Positions 1 through 8,882 of a stretch of 57,809 nt of DNA are shown here, one piece after another. Origin of the DNA: SVEL01 sp045126215 (lineage in GTDB: Bacteria; Bacillota; Clostridia; Lachnospirales; Lachnospiraceae); NCBI GenBank assembly GCA_045126215.1, contig JBGVOD010000042.1, forward strand, positions 1 through 57,809, written 5' to 3'. The notes below the pieces were generated by a model that was not told the DNA's origin, did not search any database, and was given only the letters and a program-made list of their open reading frames with translations. Positions within the stretch are counted from its first letter, which is position 1; each line of letters opens with the position of its first letter. The position numbers were made by a program, and so were the translations under genes.

Positions 1-1670
1 TATATACCCGTAATATTCACTTTATGTATGCCATTGTATTTAAACACATATTGCTTTTGAAATAATGAATCTAACATTTCTTCACTTACATGACTTACAT
101 CATCTATGTTCCCTATCTCAAATGAGGTCAACATATATGGCAATACAGTGTCGCTTACCATAATATCATCATAACTATCAGGAAAATCTCCAAATAATAT
201 CTCTTCGCTATTATTAATTGTTGATACCGTAGCATACGCCCCTCCAGTTGAATAGTTAATCTCCCCCTCCGGCTTTTTTTCCTTGTACACATCCATCATA
301 ATTCTTGTATCTAATGCTGTAGTCATTTGTCTTTCATATAACTCTTTTATCTTATTTGAGCTAACTATACTATATATTTCATCAAATGGATTTACTGTAT
401 AATTTACACCAACTATATTAAATATTATACTTTCACCTGATCCATCATTTAATGATATCGTCTTTCCAATACAATCTTCACCAAACAATGTATCTGCAAC
501 ATCTTTTGCTAAAATAATACTATCATCATCTTTTAAAAATTCTCCTTTAATATCATATGACATAATTCTATCACAGAAGAAATCATCAATATTAACTTGC
601 TTAATAACTGCCTGACAGGTCTTTTCATTATTGTTAAAAAACCAACTGTCTAAATCCATATATACTTCTACTATTTCTTTTGTTGAATACTTGCTTTTAA
701 TATCTTGAATTGTTGTCTTTTCAAATGGCGTTTCTTTATATCCTAGATTTGCAGTACTATCATAAAATACACTTATCAGGTCACTTTCCAGATAATTTAC
801 ATTTACACTTTTTGAGACTTTTTCTCCTAACTTGTTATAATCAAATACAAGTGCTATCATTCCTATTGCCATTGCTATGACTAAAGCAATTGAAAAAATC
901 TTTGAAAATCTTTTCTTCACACTATTATTACCTAATATTCCTGTTGCTTTTATTCGATTCTTTAAATGACTATTATTTTTTTCCACATCAATATTTTTCT
1001 CATCTCGTATATTTATTTCTTCAATAACTTTTTCGCCTTTTTGAGAATCTTCTACAACTATTCCATCAGATATTTTTATTATTCTATCTGCATATTTTTG
1101 TGCTAATTCCATATCATGTGATACAACAATTATATGCCTGCCATCTTTCATTTTAGAAATAAGTTCCATAACTATTTCTGCATTTGCTGAATCAAGATTA
1201 CCTGTAGGTTCATCTGCAATAAGTATTTCTGCCTCTTTTGATATACTTCTCACAAATGCCACACGCTGCTTTTCTCCACCCGATAATGTTTCCGCTTTTT
1301 GCTTTAAGTCTGATATTCCTATTTCAGAAAGTTTCCTTTGAAATTCATTATTTTTCTTATCTGCAATAAGCAATCCTACCTGAACATTCTGACTGATTGA
1401 CAATCCAGAAATCAAGTTAAAATCCTGAAAAATAAATCCCACCTTATTTGCTCTGTATTCATTTAAATCCTCAGAAATATCTTTTGCATCCAGATATACC
1501 TTTCCACGAGTGGCATCATCCAATCCACCTATTATATTAAGTAATGTCGACTTTCCTGCCCCTGAACTTCCAACAATAAAAGTTAATTGTCCTCTATTTA
1601 TTGTAAGGTTTATATCCTTTAATATCTCTTTATTGCCAAACTCCTTGCACACATTTAATATTCTTATCAT
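1..1670 (-). CDS. ABC transporter, ATPase fused to MacB/FtsX-type permease (3' end beyond window)
   Basis: I translated this frame from the ATG at 1668-1670; it stays open to the left edge, so the C-terminus is missing (about 556 residues seen). Residues 1-220 are a LolD/MacB-type ATPase: Walker A GSSGAGKST, signature LSGGEKQR, Walker B ILIADEPTGNLD and a switch histidine (VVSHDME). After a charged linker, one hydrophobic segment (IFSIALVIAMAIGMIALVF) leads into a large polar region like the extracytoplasmic core of MacB/FtsX permeases; the remaining helices would lie beyond the edge. The start is one base after the stop of the 594-residue gene, with GGAGA in that gene's last codons, so the two are translationally coupled. 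Such fused exporters usually handle peptides or lipoproteins or resist antimicrobial peptides. The substrate here is unknown; the link to the secreted protein upstream is an inference. Confidence 0.9.
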   Translation of the reverse strand, partial: MIRILNVCKEFGNKEILKDINLTINRGQLTFIVGSSGAGKSTLLNIIGGLDDATRGKVYLDAKDISEDLNEYRANKVGFIFQDFNLISGLSISQNVQVGLLIADKKNNEFQRKLSEIGISDLKQKAETLSGGEKQRVAFVRSISKEAEILIADEPTGNLDSANAEIVMELISKMKDGRHIIVVSHDMELAQKYADRIIKISDGIVVEDSQKGEKVIEEINIRDEKNIDVEKNNSHLKNRIKATGILGNNSVKKRFSKIFSIALVIAMAIGMIALVFDYNKLGEKVSKSVNVNYLESDLISVFYDSTANLGYKETPFEKTTIQDIKSKYSTKEIVEVYMDLDSWFFNNNEKTCQAVIKQVNIDDFFCDRIMSYDIKGEFLKDDDSIILAKDVADTLFGEDCIGKTISLNDGSGESIIFNIVGVNYTVNPFDEIYSIVSSNKIKELYERQMTTALDTRIMMDVYKEKKPEGEINYSTGGAYATVSTINNSEEILFGDFPDSYDDIMVSDTVLPYMLTSFEIGNIDDVSHVSEEMLDSLFQKQYVFKYNGIHKVNITGI

Positions 1671-1671
1671 T

Positions 1672-3456
1672 TTATTTATCTCCACCTATCTCTGTTTTAT
1701 ATATACAATTTCCATATAAAACAGACTCTATATTTGAATAACCATTTAACCCATCATATTCATATATTCCATCATCTTTTTTTATACTTTCCACAAATAA
1801 CTTTTGTTCAGATAAATATTTATATTCTCCAAATAAATCAAAGCAAACAAAAAATCTATACGTAGAATAAATATCAGGAATATATCCACCTTCTTCTGCA
1901 GCCTTACTACCACCATTTACAGTTAATTTGTTGTATGTATTATATAAATCGCCACTATCAATAAGCTTTGTATTCAATACCATATCCAATATAAACATAT
2001 CCGTTACAATAACAGAATTCATCACATCTCTGTTTTTTAAACCTTTTTTCATTCCATCTACAATCTTATCAATCTGTCCTTTAGTTATATGTACATCTAT
2101 ACCATGTATTTGCAAATCCATAATTATTTCTATAGCTTTTCTTGCACATGAAATGTCATTCTCAATCTCTGTATCATATTGTAGTTCATCCAGTACCTCA
2201 TCAATAATTTGTTGAATATCATCTTTACCAATACTGATACTATAGTTATTTATTTGCTGTTCTAATATGATAGTATAATATAAATAATTAACCTGTTCTA
2301 TAGGTGTCTGCATCTGTTTTATACTTTGATAAAGTTCTGATATATATTCCTTTAGCTTATTATAATCCAAACTATATCCAGAATTTTTTGCAAGTACAAC
2401 TCCATAAACAGTCTCAAGAATACTTATATCACTATTGCCAATTTCCAGATTTTCAATCGCAGCATCTACCCTATTAATAATTATGTTATACATATATTCA
2501 TTTTTATTAGTTTCTGTATATAAAATTATATTTTTTATCATTTGAAGATCTATGTCATTTTCAAAATCTTCTTGCATGTTCTCATAGTATTTCTGTATCT
2601 TTACATTTGAATAATTTTCTTCAAATATCTTTGCAATTTTATAAAACTCAACATATGCTAATTCAGCATCATTACTTTTTATATCAAGGCTCTCATAATA
2701 ATCTTTCCAATATTCAAACCAATCTCTTTCTCTCTCAAGAATACTATCATCTATCAGTTTCAAAACAGACATACAATATAATATATCTCCACCCGAGTTA
2801 TAAAAAGTTGCCGCTTTTCCTGTTAAAAAATCGTAACTTTCATAAACATCTCTGACACCTGATACAATATCAAATCTATTACAACTAACTATATCAGGAA
2901 TATTATTACAACACATTGCTGTCAAAACAATCTTTATATTTTTTGAATCGCTCTTATCATTTAAGTAAAATAAATCTGTCTCATCATCATAGTATTTTTC
3001 CATACAATCATATATTTCATCTATATTGTACGGAATATGAAGCTTGTTACATATATTTACATAATATAGAAGATTTAAAATATCCAAATTATTTATATTA
3101 ATGCTTTTGATAGCACTCTTTTTCTCATCTAATTCTTTCAGAACATTATCGTAGTTTATAGTATCTGTAAGTTCCAAAATTGAATTAATCATATAGAGAT
3201 TTTCACATGAGACATCTGCCTTAAATCCTATAATTTCATCATTCTCTACAAGTCTCGTATCAAGAAACTCATTTATATTTGCCTTTTCCTTATCAGATAA
3301 AGTAAAATCCGTATTCATTATTTCACTAAAACTGTATTTCTCTTTTATCTCATAATATGAAAATCTTTTTTTATAAATGAAAAATACCACTAAAACTGCT
3401 ATTGCTAATATTACACATACTAATATTAGCCATTTTTTCTTATTTGTCTCTTTCAT
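1672..3456 (-). CDS. Membrane-anchored all-helical protein, possible alpha/alpha-toroid (prenyltransferase-like) fold
   Basis: 594 residues. One N-terminal membrane segment (WLILVCVILAIAVLVVFFIY, after KKK) predicts a short cytosolic tail and a large extracytoplasmic body with no other membrane helix. The body is Tyr/Asn/Asp/Glu-rich with repeated helical hairpins. Two stretches, around residue 165 (DDETDLFYLNDKSD) and near the C-terminus (GGYIPDIYSTYRFFVCFDLFG), resemble the turn-plus-helix repeats of alpha/alpha-toroid proteins such as prenyltransferases and terpene cyclases. No catalytic motif was found, so any resemblance is structural. It sits between a small secreted protein (206 bp upstream) and a fused ABC exporter (1 bp downstream) on the same strand. 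A role in maturation, sensing or immunity for that peptide is plausible but only inferred from position. Not recognised as a named family. Confidence 0.8.
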   Translation of the reverse strand: MKETNKKKWLILVCVILAIAVLVVFFIYKKRFSYYEIKEKYSFSEIMNTDFTLSDKEKANINEFLDTRLVENDEIIGFKADVSCENLYMINSILELTDTINYDNVLKELDEKKSAIKSININNLDILNLLYYVNICNKLHIPYNIDEIYDCMEKYYDDETDLFYLNDKSDSKNIKIVLTAMCCNNIPDIVSCNRFDIVSGVRDVYESYDFLTGKAATFYNSGGDILYCMSVLKLIDDSILERERDWFEYWKDYYESLDIKSNDAELAYVEFYKIAKIFEENYSNVKIQKYYENMQEDFENDIDLQMIKNIILYTETNKNEYMYNIIINRVDAAIENLEIGNSDISILETVYGVVLAKNSGYSLDYNKLKEYISELYQSIKQMQTPIEQVNYLYYTIILEQQINNYSISIGKDDIQQIIDEVLDELQYDTEIENDISCARKAIEIIMDLQIHGIDVHITKGQIDKIVDGMKKGLKNRDVMNSVIVTDMFILDMVLNTKLIDSGDLYNTYNKLTVNGGSKAAEEGGYIPDIYSTYRFFVCFDLFGEYKYLSEQKLFVESIKKDDGIYEYDGLNGYSNIESVLYGNCIYKTEIGGDK

Positions 3457-3550
3457 ACATTAAACCCCTTATTGTTTATTAAAAATATCTATACCACTTT
3501 TTTCGATTTCGATGTTCACATGCCGATAGTGTACAGAAATCTTCTTTTAT

Positions 3551-3588
3551 GACCATAACCCACAGTCTAAAAACAGTAGATTATGGTC
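3551..3588. repeat. Imperfect inverted repeat between secreted-protein gene and membrane-protein gene
   Basis: The arms GACCATAA and TTATGGTC are separated by 22 bases that can pair further with mismatches. On the plus strand the stem is followed by CCTTTTTT, the shape of an intrinsic terminator, yet no plus-strand gene precedes it. On the minus strand no U-run follows, so it is more likely an mRNA-stabilising or partial-attenuation hairpin between two co-directional genes. The rest of 3457-3662 shows nothing else. Confidence 0.4.
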
Positions 3589-3662
3589 ACCTTTTTTAAT
3601 ATTGTCAGAATCACTACAGCTATACAATAGCAACACAATTCTTTGGTATCAAACTTTGTCTA

Positions 3663-4154
3663 CTAATTTCCAAATGAGTAAAAATTAGAACCAAACTGTA
3701 CTGTTGCTGCTGTTCTCATTGAACAATTCCATACAGCTAATAAGCCTGTATGCTTATAATTAAAATCTATATTGATAAACCAGTCATTGCTTACAACATA
3801 TGTATATGTGGCAGAATGTCCACTAAGACTTGCACTTGCGTTTGGTCCTGATGGTGACGCACCTATTCCCATTGAACCAATACCTGAGCAGCTTAATATG
3901 TCTTTGTGTGTTATACTGTCTGCGTTATAAGGACTCATTCCTACCCATGCAGTTCTAGATGTACCTTTGGCACCCCACGATACATCCCAAAAATTACTCT
4001 GTGTCCAAAAAGTACAATTATACTTTGTATATGCGTAACTTCCTTTCATACTATTTCTAGCATATCCGCTACTGGCACTAGCTGTAATAGCCATAGATAA
4101 CACAACCATACATGACAATGCAACTGCCACTACTCTTTTAAATATACGTTTCAT
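3663..4154 (-). CDS. Small secreted aromatic-rich protein (bacteriocin-like candidate)
   Basis: I start this at the ATG at 4152-4154, because AGGAGGAG sits ideally upstream; an upstream start 14 codons earlier lacks a site. The 163-residue product has a clear signal peptide: basic MKRIFKR, hydrophobic VAVALSCMVVLSMA, and a signal-peptidase I site ITASA/SSG near residue 27. The mature part, about 136 residues, is rich in Tyr, Trp, Phe, Ser, Gly and Asn. It has three cysteines (KYNC, LSCS, WNCS), no lipobox, no LPXTG and no membrane helix, and looks beta-rich. It is the first gene upstream of the toroid-like membrane protein and fused ABC exporter. Secreted peptide plus large membrane protein plus ABC transporter is the layout of lactococcin-972-type bacteriocin loci, but I do not see clear lactococcin-972 sequence identity. 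Function unknown. Confidence 0.75.
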   Translation of the reverse strand: MKRIFKRVVAVALSCMVVLSMAITASASSGYARNSMKGSYAYTKYNCTFWTQSNFWDVSWGAKGTSRTAWVGMSPYNADSITHKDILSCSGIGSMGIGASPSGPNASASLSGHSATYTYVVSNDWFINIDFNYKHTGLLAVWNCSMRTAATVQFGSNFYSFGN

Positions 4155-4274
4155 TATTTTATTCTCCTCCTTATTAAAAACATGACATTTACACACGATA
4201 AAAAGTGATATATCTTCTCATGAACCCTTCATCCGTGTCATAATTCTGATAACACCCCAAACCAGAACAATATA

Positions 4275-4309
4275 TATAAACTACAAGTTAGCTACTCATG
4301 TAGTTTATA
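4275..4309. promoter_or_regulatory. 11-bp inverted repeat upstream of secreted-protein gene (operator candidate)
   Basis: TATAAACTACA and its exact reverse complement TGTAGTTTATA are separated by 13 bases whose centre, AGTTAGCTACT, is itself nearly palindromic. It lies about 120 bp before the secreted-protein start and is not followed by a U-run on the coding strand, so a protein operator is likelier than a terminator. Which regulator binds is unknown. The remaining bases 4155-4360 hold no recognisable gene. Confidence 0.4.
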
Positions 4310-4360
4310 ACAAAAAATTAAAAAGTGCTTTTACATCATATGAAATAACTTTCTTATAAT

Positions 4361-4396
4361 GTAAAAAAGCAAAGGAACCTTCATTTCCTTTGCTTT
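4361..4396 (-). terminator. Intrinsic terminator after the antiporter pseudogene
   Basis: On the minus strand AAAGCAAAGGAA pairs with TTCCTTTGCTTT over a 7-base loop and is followed by TTTTACATT. It closes the minus-strand unit that ends at 4439 and separates it from the secreted-protein gene. Confidence 0.8.
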
Positions 4397-4438
4397 ATCT
4401 TTCGTAACTAATATAGAAACTATATCTTATAATCCATA

Positions 4439-5538
4439 TTATGTCAACTTATTTTTTACATATTTCGACATTTTTTTACTAATTGTTTTCATTATGTTTG
4501 ATTTTTTTATTTCACCTGCAAATTCAAATCCTTTTTTTGCAGCAATAACTGCTATAAACTCATTAATTACCGCTACTGCAGCGATTGTTCCCTGTACGAT
4601 TTGTACATACTGAGGAGCAGATGAAAGTGTAGCACAGATAATACCTGTAAATACAAGTGATACTCCAGAATGGGGAAGTAGTGTTAATCCAAGATATTTC
4701 TGTACAGTATCTGGCATTTTTGTAATTTTTGCTCCAAACATTGCACCAAAGTATTTACCCAAAGCTCTTGCAAAAATATACACAAAAGTATATACCCCTG
4801 CGCCAAGAATCAATCGATAGTTCAAAGGTGCGCCAAGATCAACAATTGCAGCCAACAACGAAACACCAAGAATTGGTGAAAAAATTCCTATAATTTCCTT
4901 CAATCGCTCTGGCTTTACCATATTAGAAAAAACTGCTGCAAATGAAACTCCCATAAGCATATAATTCAATGTGATTTCTGAAAGCAGAAAAGTATTAATT
5001 AACCATCCTATGACCATTGTAACAGTAATTCCAGAAAGTAATGCAAGAAGAGTAGGCACCTTTCCTTTAATTTTTTTCAAGATAAAACCTGTCTTGCTAC
5101 CAAAGAATTAACCGTAAAAAAAACGGCAATTCCAACAACATCATCTAATACGGTCATAGGAAGAAGAGTGTCAGTTACCGGTCCCTTAGCATGGAATTCA
5201 TTTACAATAGACACTGCGGGTGCAGGTGCTGTAGCAAGAGCAATACCTCCAAATACAAATGCAAGGTAAATAGGAATATCTATAAATGCAAAAATCATTC
5301 CGAATGCCAGACTTACTACTGCAAATGTTCCAAGTGACTGCGTCAAAGTTGTAACAACCAAAGCCTTTCCAAAGCTTTTCATTTTCTTCCAAATGAGTTC
5401 CGTTCCGAGCATTACACCGAAAGCACACTGCATCCAGGTGATTGCCGTTTTATACCATCCTGTATCCATAACCTTCTGGGGCATTAACCCAATTGCATGA
5501 GGTCCAAGAATCATTCCAACAATCAGCCAACCTAATAT
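4439..5538 (-). pseudogene. Degraded CPA2-type cation/proton antiporter (5' truncated and frameshifted)
   Basis: Two open segments in different frames together resemble one Na+/H+ or K+/H+ antiporter. The upstream half (5077-5538) begins in frame with ILGWLIVGMILGPHAIGLM, the usual end of the first helix region of this family, but a TGA stop lies directly before it. The normal first membrane helix is therefore missing and no start with a good binding site exists; the first ATG is at 5514. The downstream half (4439-5080) carries the remaining membrane helices. The halves meet at 5077-5083, where one reads TCT-TGA and the other needs the -1 frame across a run of seven A residues, consistent with loss of one base. 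About 365 residues remain of roughly 400. Programmed frameshifting or coupled translation through TTGA is possible, but the missing 5' end argues for decay. Confidence 0.8.
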
Positions 5539-5661
5539 TCATTATGGATGATTTGATACTTTATTTATATATATCGTCATTTGAAATTAATCAACGTAAA
5601 TTTGTATTTATATTACCACATTTTTAACTTTTTTCTAGTCTTGCATTTTTTTTGCATATTC

Positions 5662-6315
5662 CTACAATTCCGAGAATCGTTTATACGAAAATACTGACAA
5701 TATTAAAATAGCCAACCAAATAATGGTGCTTGAAATTATCGACAAAATCCTCATACTTTCTGTAATCTCTCCTGCGTTTGCAATAATCATAGTATTTTGC
5801 AAGGTTAATATCGCAACAAAGGTATCTATCAAACTTACTGTTCTAAGTTCTTTTATGAGGATATTGTCGATTTTTCTAGATTTTGAATAATGTAAAATTG
5901 CCATTATAATTCGATATGTTGTATATGTTGCCATAGTAATTGCTGGAATCATTCCATGATTGTATACTCTGCCACCCTTAATCATTACTGTTATAGGAAT
6001 AATTAGAGATACATTCATTAAAAATATAATTATATGTGTTGAAAAATACACTTTTTTTCTGTAATTTTTCCATTTTTTACCGTATCTCTTGTCTGATTTT
6101 CTTTCAGCACATATTATTCTTCCTCTTACAATAGCTAATAAAACATAATAAACACATATTGATGCGTTCCATACAGATGAATAAATTAACCCAAGGAATC
6201 CATTATAAACAGCAAATGCTATTCCAACAATCAATGATAAAGCTGATGTGGTAAATGTTTTAAAATTATAATCTTTCTTCCACACATAAAAATATTGCTT
6301 CATCATTTTTTTCAT
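5662..6315 (-). CDS. Hypothetical polytopic membrane protein next to TetR regulator
   Basis: 217 residues with about six hydrophobic segments (for example TTSALSLIVGIAFAVYNGFL, IIIFLMNVSLIIPITVMI and a C-terminal SSTIIWLAILILSVFSY) separated by basic loops. No transporter signature or catalytic motif is recognised. The start lies 3 bp after the TetR stop, so the two are one transcript and probably coupled; this protein could be the effector or target of that regulator. The 120 bp between this gene and the antiporter remnant hold nothing recognisable. Confidence 0.75.
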   Translation of the reverse strand: MKKMMKQYFYVWKKDYNFKTFTTSALSLIVGIAFAVYNGFLGLIYSSVWNASICVYYVLLAIVRGRIICAERKSDKRYGKKWKNYRKKVYFSTHIIIFLMNVSLIIPITVMIKGGRVYNHGMIPAITMATYTTYRIIMAILHYSKSRKIDNILIKELRTVSLIDTFVAILTLQNTMIIANAGEITESMRILSIISSTIIWLAILILSVFSYKRFSEL

Positions 6316-6318
6316 TAT

Positions 6319-6930
6319 TTAATCACCAAGCCTTCTGTCTTTAAAAACATTTTCTGGAATTACACACTTTTCTATAATTAATTTAATTTGTTCTATGGAT
6401 TCTTTACAATCCCTGTTTATCCATTCCTGTATAATTGCCCATATACCACTTAGATAATACTCCATTCGGTAATTCTGCTCTTCTTTTGGTATTTGGAATC
6501 GCATCATTATTGGTTCAAGAATATGTTTTTTAATTCCTGAATACATTTTTTCTGCTCTCATACTGGCAGGATTATTTATTGCCGCTTTAAACACATTTCT
6601 GTTATCATATATAAATTGCAAATATGGTATAAGATATTTATCATTTATCAAAACCAGATTATCTAATGGCACAGATTCTAATTGTTCTAAAAAATTCTCT
6701 GGAGTCCTGTCAAAAGATTCAAGAAAATGACCAATAACATATTCTATTGTTTCTTCAATAAGGTCACCTATTGTTTCATAATGAAGGTAAAAAGTTGAAC
6801 GATTCACTCCTGCTCCTTCACATATTTCTTTGACAGATATATACTCTATGTCTTTCTCTGCCAGAAGTTTTATAAGTGACTGATTCATCAAACGGGCAGT
6901 ATTAAAATATTTACTTTCTGATTTGTTCAT
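6319..6930 (-). CDS. TetR/AcrR-family transcriptional regulator
   Basis: 203 residues. The N-terminal helix-turn-helix is clear around residues 15-55: KYFNTARLMNQSLIKLL, then YISVKEICEGAGVNRSTFYLHYETIGDL, the classic TetR recognition-helix pattern ending in FYxHF/Y. The C-terminal part (YYLSGIWAIIQEWINRDCKES) matches the C-terminal region of Firmicutes TetR regulators often annotated TetR_C_8, the ligand and dimer domain. It is sandwiched between two small membrane-protein genes and probably autoregulates this cluster. Ligand unknown. Confidence 0.9.
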   Translation of the reverse strand: MNKSESKYFNTARLMNQSLIKLLAEKDIEYISVKEICEGAGVNRSTFYLHYETIGDLIEETIEYVIGHFLESFDRTPENFLEQLESVPLDNLVLINDKYLIPYLQFIYDNRNVFKAAINNPASMRAEKMYSGIKKHILEPIMMRFQIPKEEQNYRMEYYLSGIWAIIQEWINRDCKESIEQIKLIIEKCVIPENVFKDRRLGD

Positions 6931-6948
6931 ACAATACCGCCCCTTTCT

Positions 6949-7308
6949 TTATTCTTCGGCTTCACTAATTTCTTTAGCCAGCTGCATAATATCAAATGCA
7001 TATTTCTTCTTTCCGCTCTCCAAGATTTTTTTATAAACTGGATAGTTAATACCCATTCCTAGGATTCCAATAATCCCTATAACAATTCCAATAGCTATCA
7101 TGGCAGTGCTTCCATCACCGATAACCTTCATTGACAAGCACATTCCTGTTCCCAGTACAAGTGCCATAACTACACCAAACGAAAATGTAAAGATATTTGC
7201 AGGCTGCTTCGCCTTTCTGTCAAGTTTCTTAAGTGCAACCACCTTTGAAGTGTCCTTCGGTGCATACTCATTTGCAATTGCCTCTGCATAAATTTTATCT
7301 GTATTCAT
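6949..7308 (-). CDS. Small membrane protein with two membrane helices
   Basis: 119 residues. A polar N-terminus (DKIYAEAIANEYAPKDTSKV) and a basic linker precede two helices (FTFSFGVVMALVLGTGMCL and AMIAIGIVIGIIGILGMGI) and a cytosolic tail with YKKILESGKKKYAFDIMQLA. Relatives are widespread in Firmicutes and sometimes carry a misleading dihydropteridine reductase label; no enzyme motif is visible, so I leave the function open. AAAGGAGG stands at good distance before the ATG. It is first in the unit with the TetR regulator, 18 bp upstream. Confidence 0.8.
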   Translation of the reverse strand: MNTDKIYAEAIANEYAPKDTSKVVALKKLDRKAKQPANIFTFSFGVVMALVLGTGMCLSMKVIGDGSTAMIAIGIVIGIIGILGMGINYPVYKKILESGKKKYAFDIMQLAKEISEAEE

Positions 7309-7340
7309 AGCTTTATAGCCTCCTTTATTTTTATATATTC

Positions 7341-7369
7341 ATTATAGAAGACTATATATTTAAACTGAA
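7341..7369 (-). promoter_or_regulatory. Sigma-A promoter candidate for the TetR unit
   Basis: The -10 box is a perfect TATAAT (7341-7346); the -35 box TTCAGT (7364-7369) is weak; spacing is 17 bp. It lies about 35 bp before the first start codon of the unit. Confidence 0.55.
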
Positions 7370-7395
7370 CAACACAAAAAGGAAAATATGTTGAT

Positions 7396-7534
7396 TTAAG
7401 CGTCGAATTCGAAAAGACACTGTCTTTTCTCATGCGCGGACATTCGTTAAATGTCCGCTTTCAGCCAAATAAAAACAGCCCCTAACATGCAAGCATTCGG
7501 GGCTGTATTATATTTGTCTTTATTCGACGCTTAA
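7396..7534. repeat. Palindrome-rich intergenic element with 13-bp terminal inverted repeats
   Basis: TTAAGCGTCGAAT at 7396-7408 is repeated in inverted form at 7522-7534. Inside are a perfect 8-bp hairpin (7411-7429, GAAAAGAC/GTCTTTTC), a perfect 9-bp hairpin (7436-7458, GCGGACATT/AATGTCCGC) and the tuf terminator. On the minus strand the part after the terminator reads in one frame as SGHLT-like then HEKRQCLFEFDA. A similar SGHLT string follows the terminator in the 12.25-12.43 kb element, which suggests a dispersed repeat family rather than a gene. Confidence 0.5.
7470..7506 (-). terminator. Terminator of tuf and the str operon
   Basis: ACAGCCCC pairs with GGGGCTGT, closed by a 16-base loop, and on the minus strand is followed by TTTTTATTT. 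It lies about 45 bp after the tuf stop codon. Confidence 0.9.
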
Positions 7535-7550
7535 CTCAAAGTTTTCGCGA

Positions 7551-8744
7551 CTATTCAACGATTGTAGCAACCTTACCAGAACCAACTGTTCTACCACCTT
7601 CACGGATAGCGAATCCAAGACCCTGTTCCATAGCGATTGGGTGGATAAGTTCGATTGTCATTTCAACGTTATCACCTGGCATACACATTTCTGTACCAGC
7701 TGGTAATTCACAAACACCTGTAACGTCTGTTGTTCTGAAGTAGAACTGTGGACGATAGTTGTTGAAGAATGGAGTATGACGACCACCTTCATCCTTTGTT
7801 AATACGTAAACCTGAGCTGTGAATTTCTTATGGCATGTAACTGAACCTGGTTTAGCAACAACCTGACCTCTTACGATATCTGTTCTCTGGATACCACGAA
7901 GAAGAGCACCGATGTTATCACCAGCCTGAGCTTCATCAAGAAGCTTTCTGAACATTTCGATACCAGTTACAACTGTCTTACGAACTTCTTCAGAAACACC
8001 AAGGATTTCAACTTCATCGTTAACATGAAGTGTTCCTCTTTCTACTCTACCTGTAGCAACTGTACCACGACCTGTAATTGTGAATACGTCTTCAACTGGC
8101 ATTAAGAAAGGCTTATCTGTATCTCTTTCTGGATCTGGAATCCATGAATCTACAGCATCAAATAATTCAAGAATCTTGTCACCCCATTCAGATGAAGGAT
8201 CTTCAAGAGCCTTAAGAGCTGAACCCTGGATGATTGGTGTATCATCGCCTGGGAATTCATATTCGTTTAATAATTCTCTGATATCCATTTCTACTAATTC
8301 AAGAAGTTCTGGATCATCAACCATATCACACTTGTTCATGAATACTACGATGTAAGGTACACCAACCTGTCTTGAAAGAAGGATGTGTTCCTTTGTCTGA
8401 GCCATAACACCATCTGTAGCAGCAACAACGAGGATAGCACCATCCATCTGAGCAGCACCTGTAATCATGTTCTTTACATAGTCAGCATGTCCTGGACAGT
8501 CAACGTGTGCGTAATGTCTCTTTTCTGTTTCGTACTCAACGTGAGCTGTAGAGATTGTGATACCTCTTTCTCTTTCTTCTGGAGCCTTATCGATGTTTTC
8601 GAATGCAACAGCTTCACCTGTACCTAATCTTTCATGAAGTGTCTTTGTAATAGCAGCTGTTAATGTTGTTTTACCGTGGTCAACGTGACCGATTGTACCG
8701 ATATTACAATGTGGTTTTGTTCTTTCAAATTTAGCCTTAGCCAT
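7551..8744 (-). CDS. tuf: Elongation factor Tu
   Basis: 397 residues, normal length. EF-Tu delivers aminoacyl-tRNA to the ribosomal A site as a GTP complex in the cytosol. The G motifs are all present: GHVDHGKT (G1), RGITI (G2), DCPGH (G3), NKCD (G4) and GSAL (G5). Domain 2 (GRGTVATGRVERG) and the C-terminal beta barrel ending GSGKVATIVE follow. TAGGAGG precedes the ATG. It is last in rpsL-rpsG-fusA-tuf, with a strong terminator after it. The 138 bp to fusA include a hairpin, so some tuf mRNA may be processed or separately regulated. Confidence 0.99.
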   Translation of the reverse strand: MAKAKFERTKPHCNIGTIGHVDHGKTTLTAAITKTLHERLGTGEAVAFENIDKAPEERERGITISTAHVEYETEKRHYAHVDCPGHADYVKNMITGAAQMDGAILVVAATDGVMAQTKEHILLSRQVGVPYIVVFMNKCDMVDDPELLELVEMDIRELLNEYEFPGDDTPIIQGSALKALEDPSSEWGDKILELFDAVDSWIPDPERDTDKPFLMPVEDVFTITGRGTVATGRVERGTLHVNDEVEILGVSEEVRKTVVTGIEMFRKLLDEAQAGDNIGALLRGIQRTDIVRGQVVAKPGSVTCHKKFTAQVYVLTKDEGGRHTPFFNNYRPQFYFRTTDVTGVCELPAGTEMCMPGDNVEMTIELIHPIAMEQGLGFAIREGGRTVGSGKVATIVE

Positions 8745-8790
8745 TTTGTAATCCTCCTAATTTCCTAAAATATTTTAATATTCTTAGCCT

Positions 8791-8812
8791 AAAAGGTGGA
8801 TTACCACCTTTT
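8791..8812 (-). other. Hairpin in the fusA-tuf spacer
   Basis: AAAAGGTGG pairs perfectly with CCACCTTTT around a 4-base loop; flanking GGCC/AGGC may extend it. No long U-run follows, so it is likelier an mRNA processing or partial termination element that adjusts tuf levels. Confidence 0.5.
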
Positions 8813-8882
8813 GGCCATAAACGGCTATCTATGATTATATTGCATTATATAAAGATTTTCAAGCCTATTTTTGATTATTTTC

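Noticed and set aside
4439..5514. Programmed frameshift in the antiporter at a run of A residues
   Set aside because: A slippery run exists but the 5' end is also missing, so decay explains the data better.
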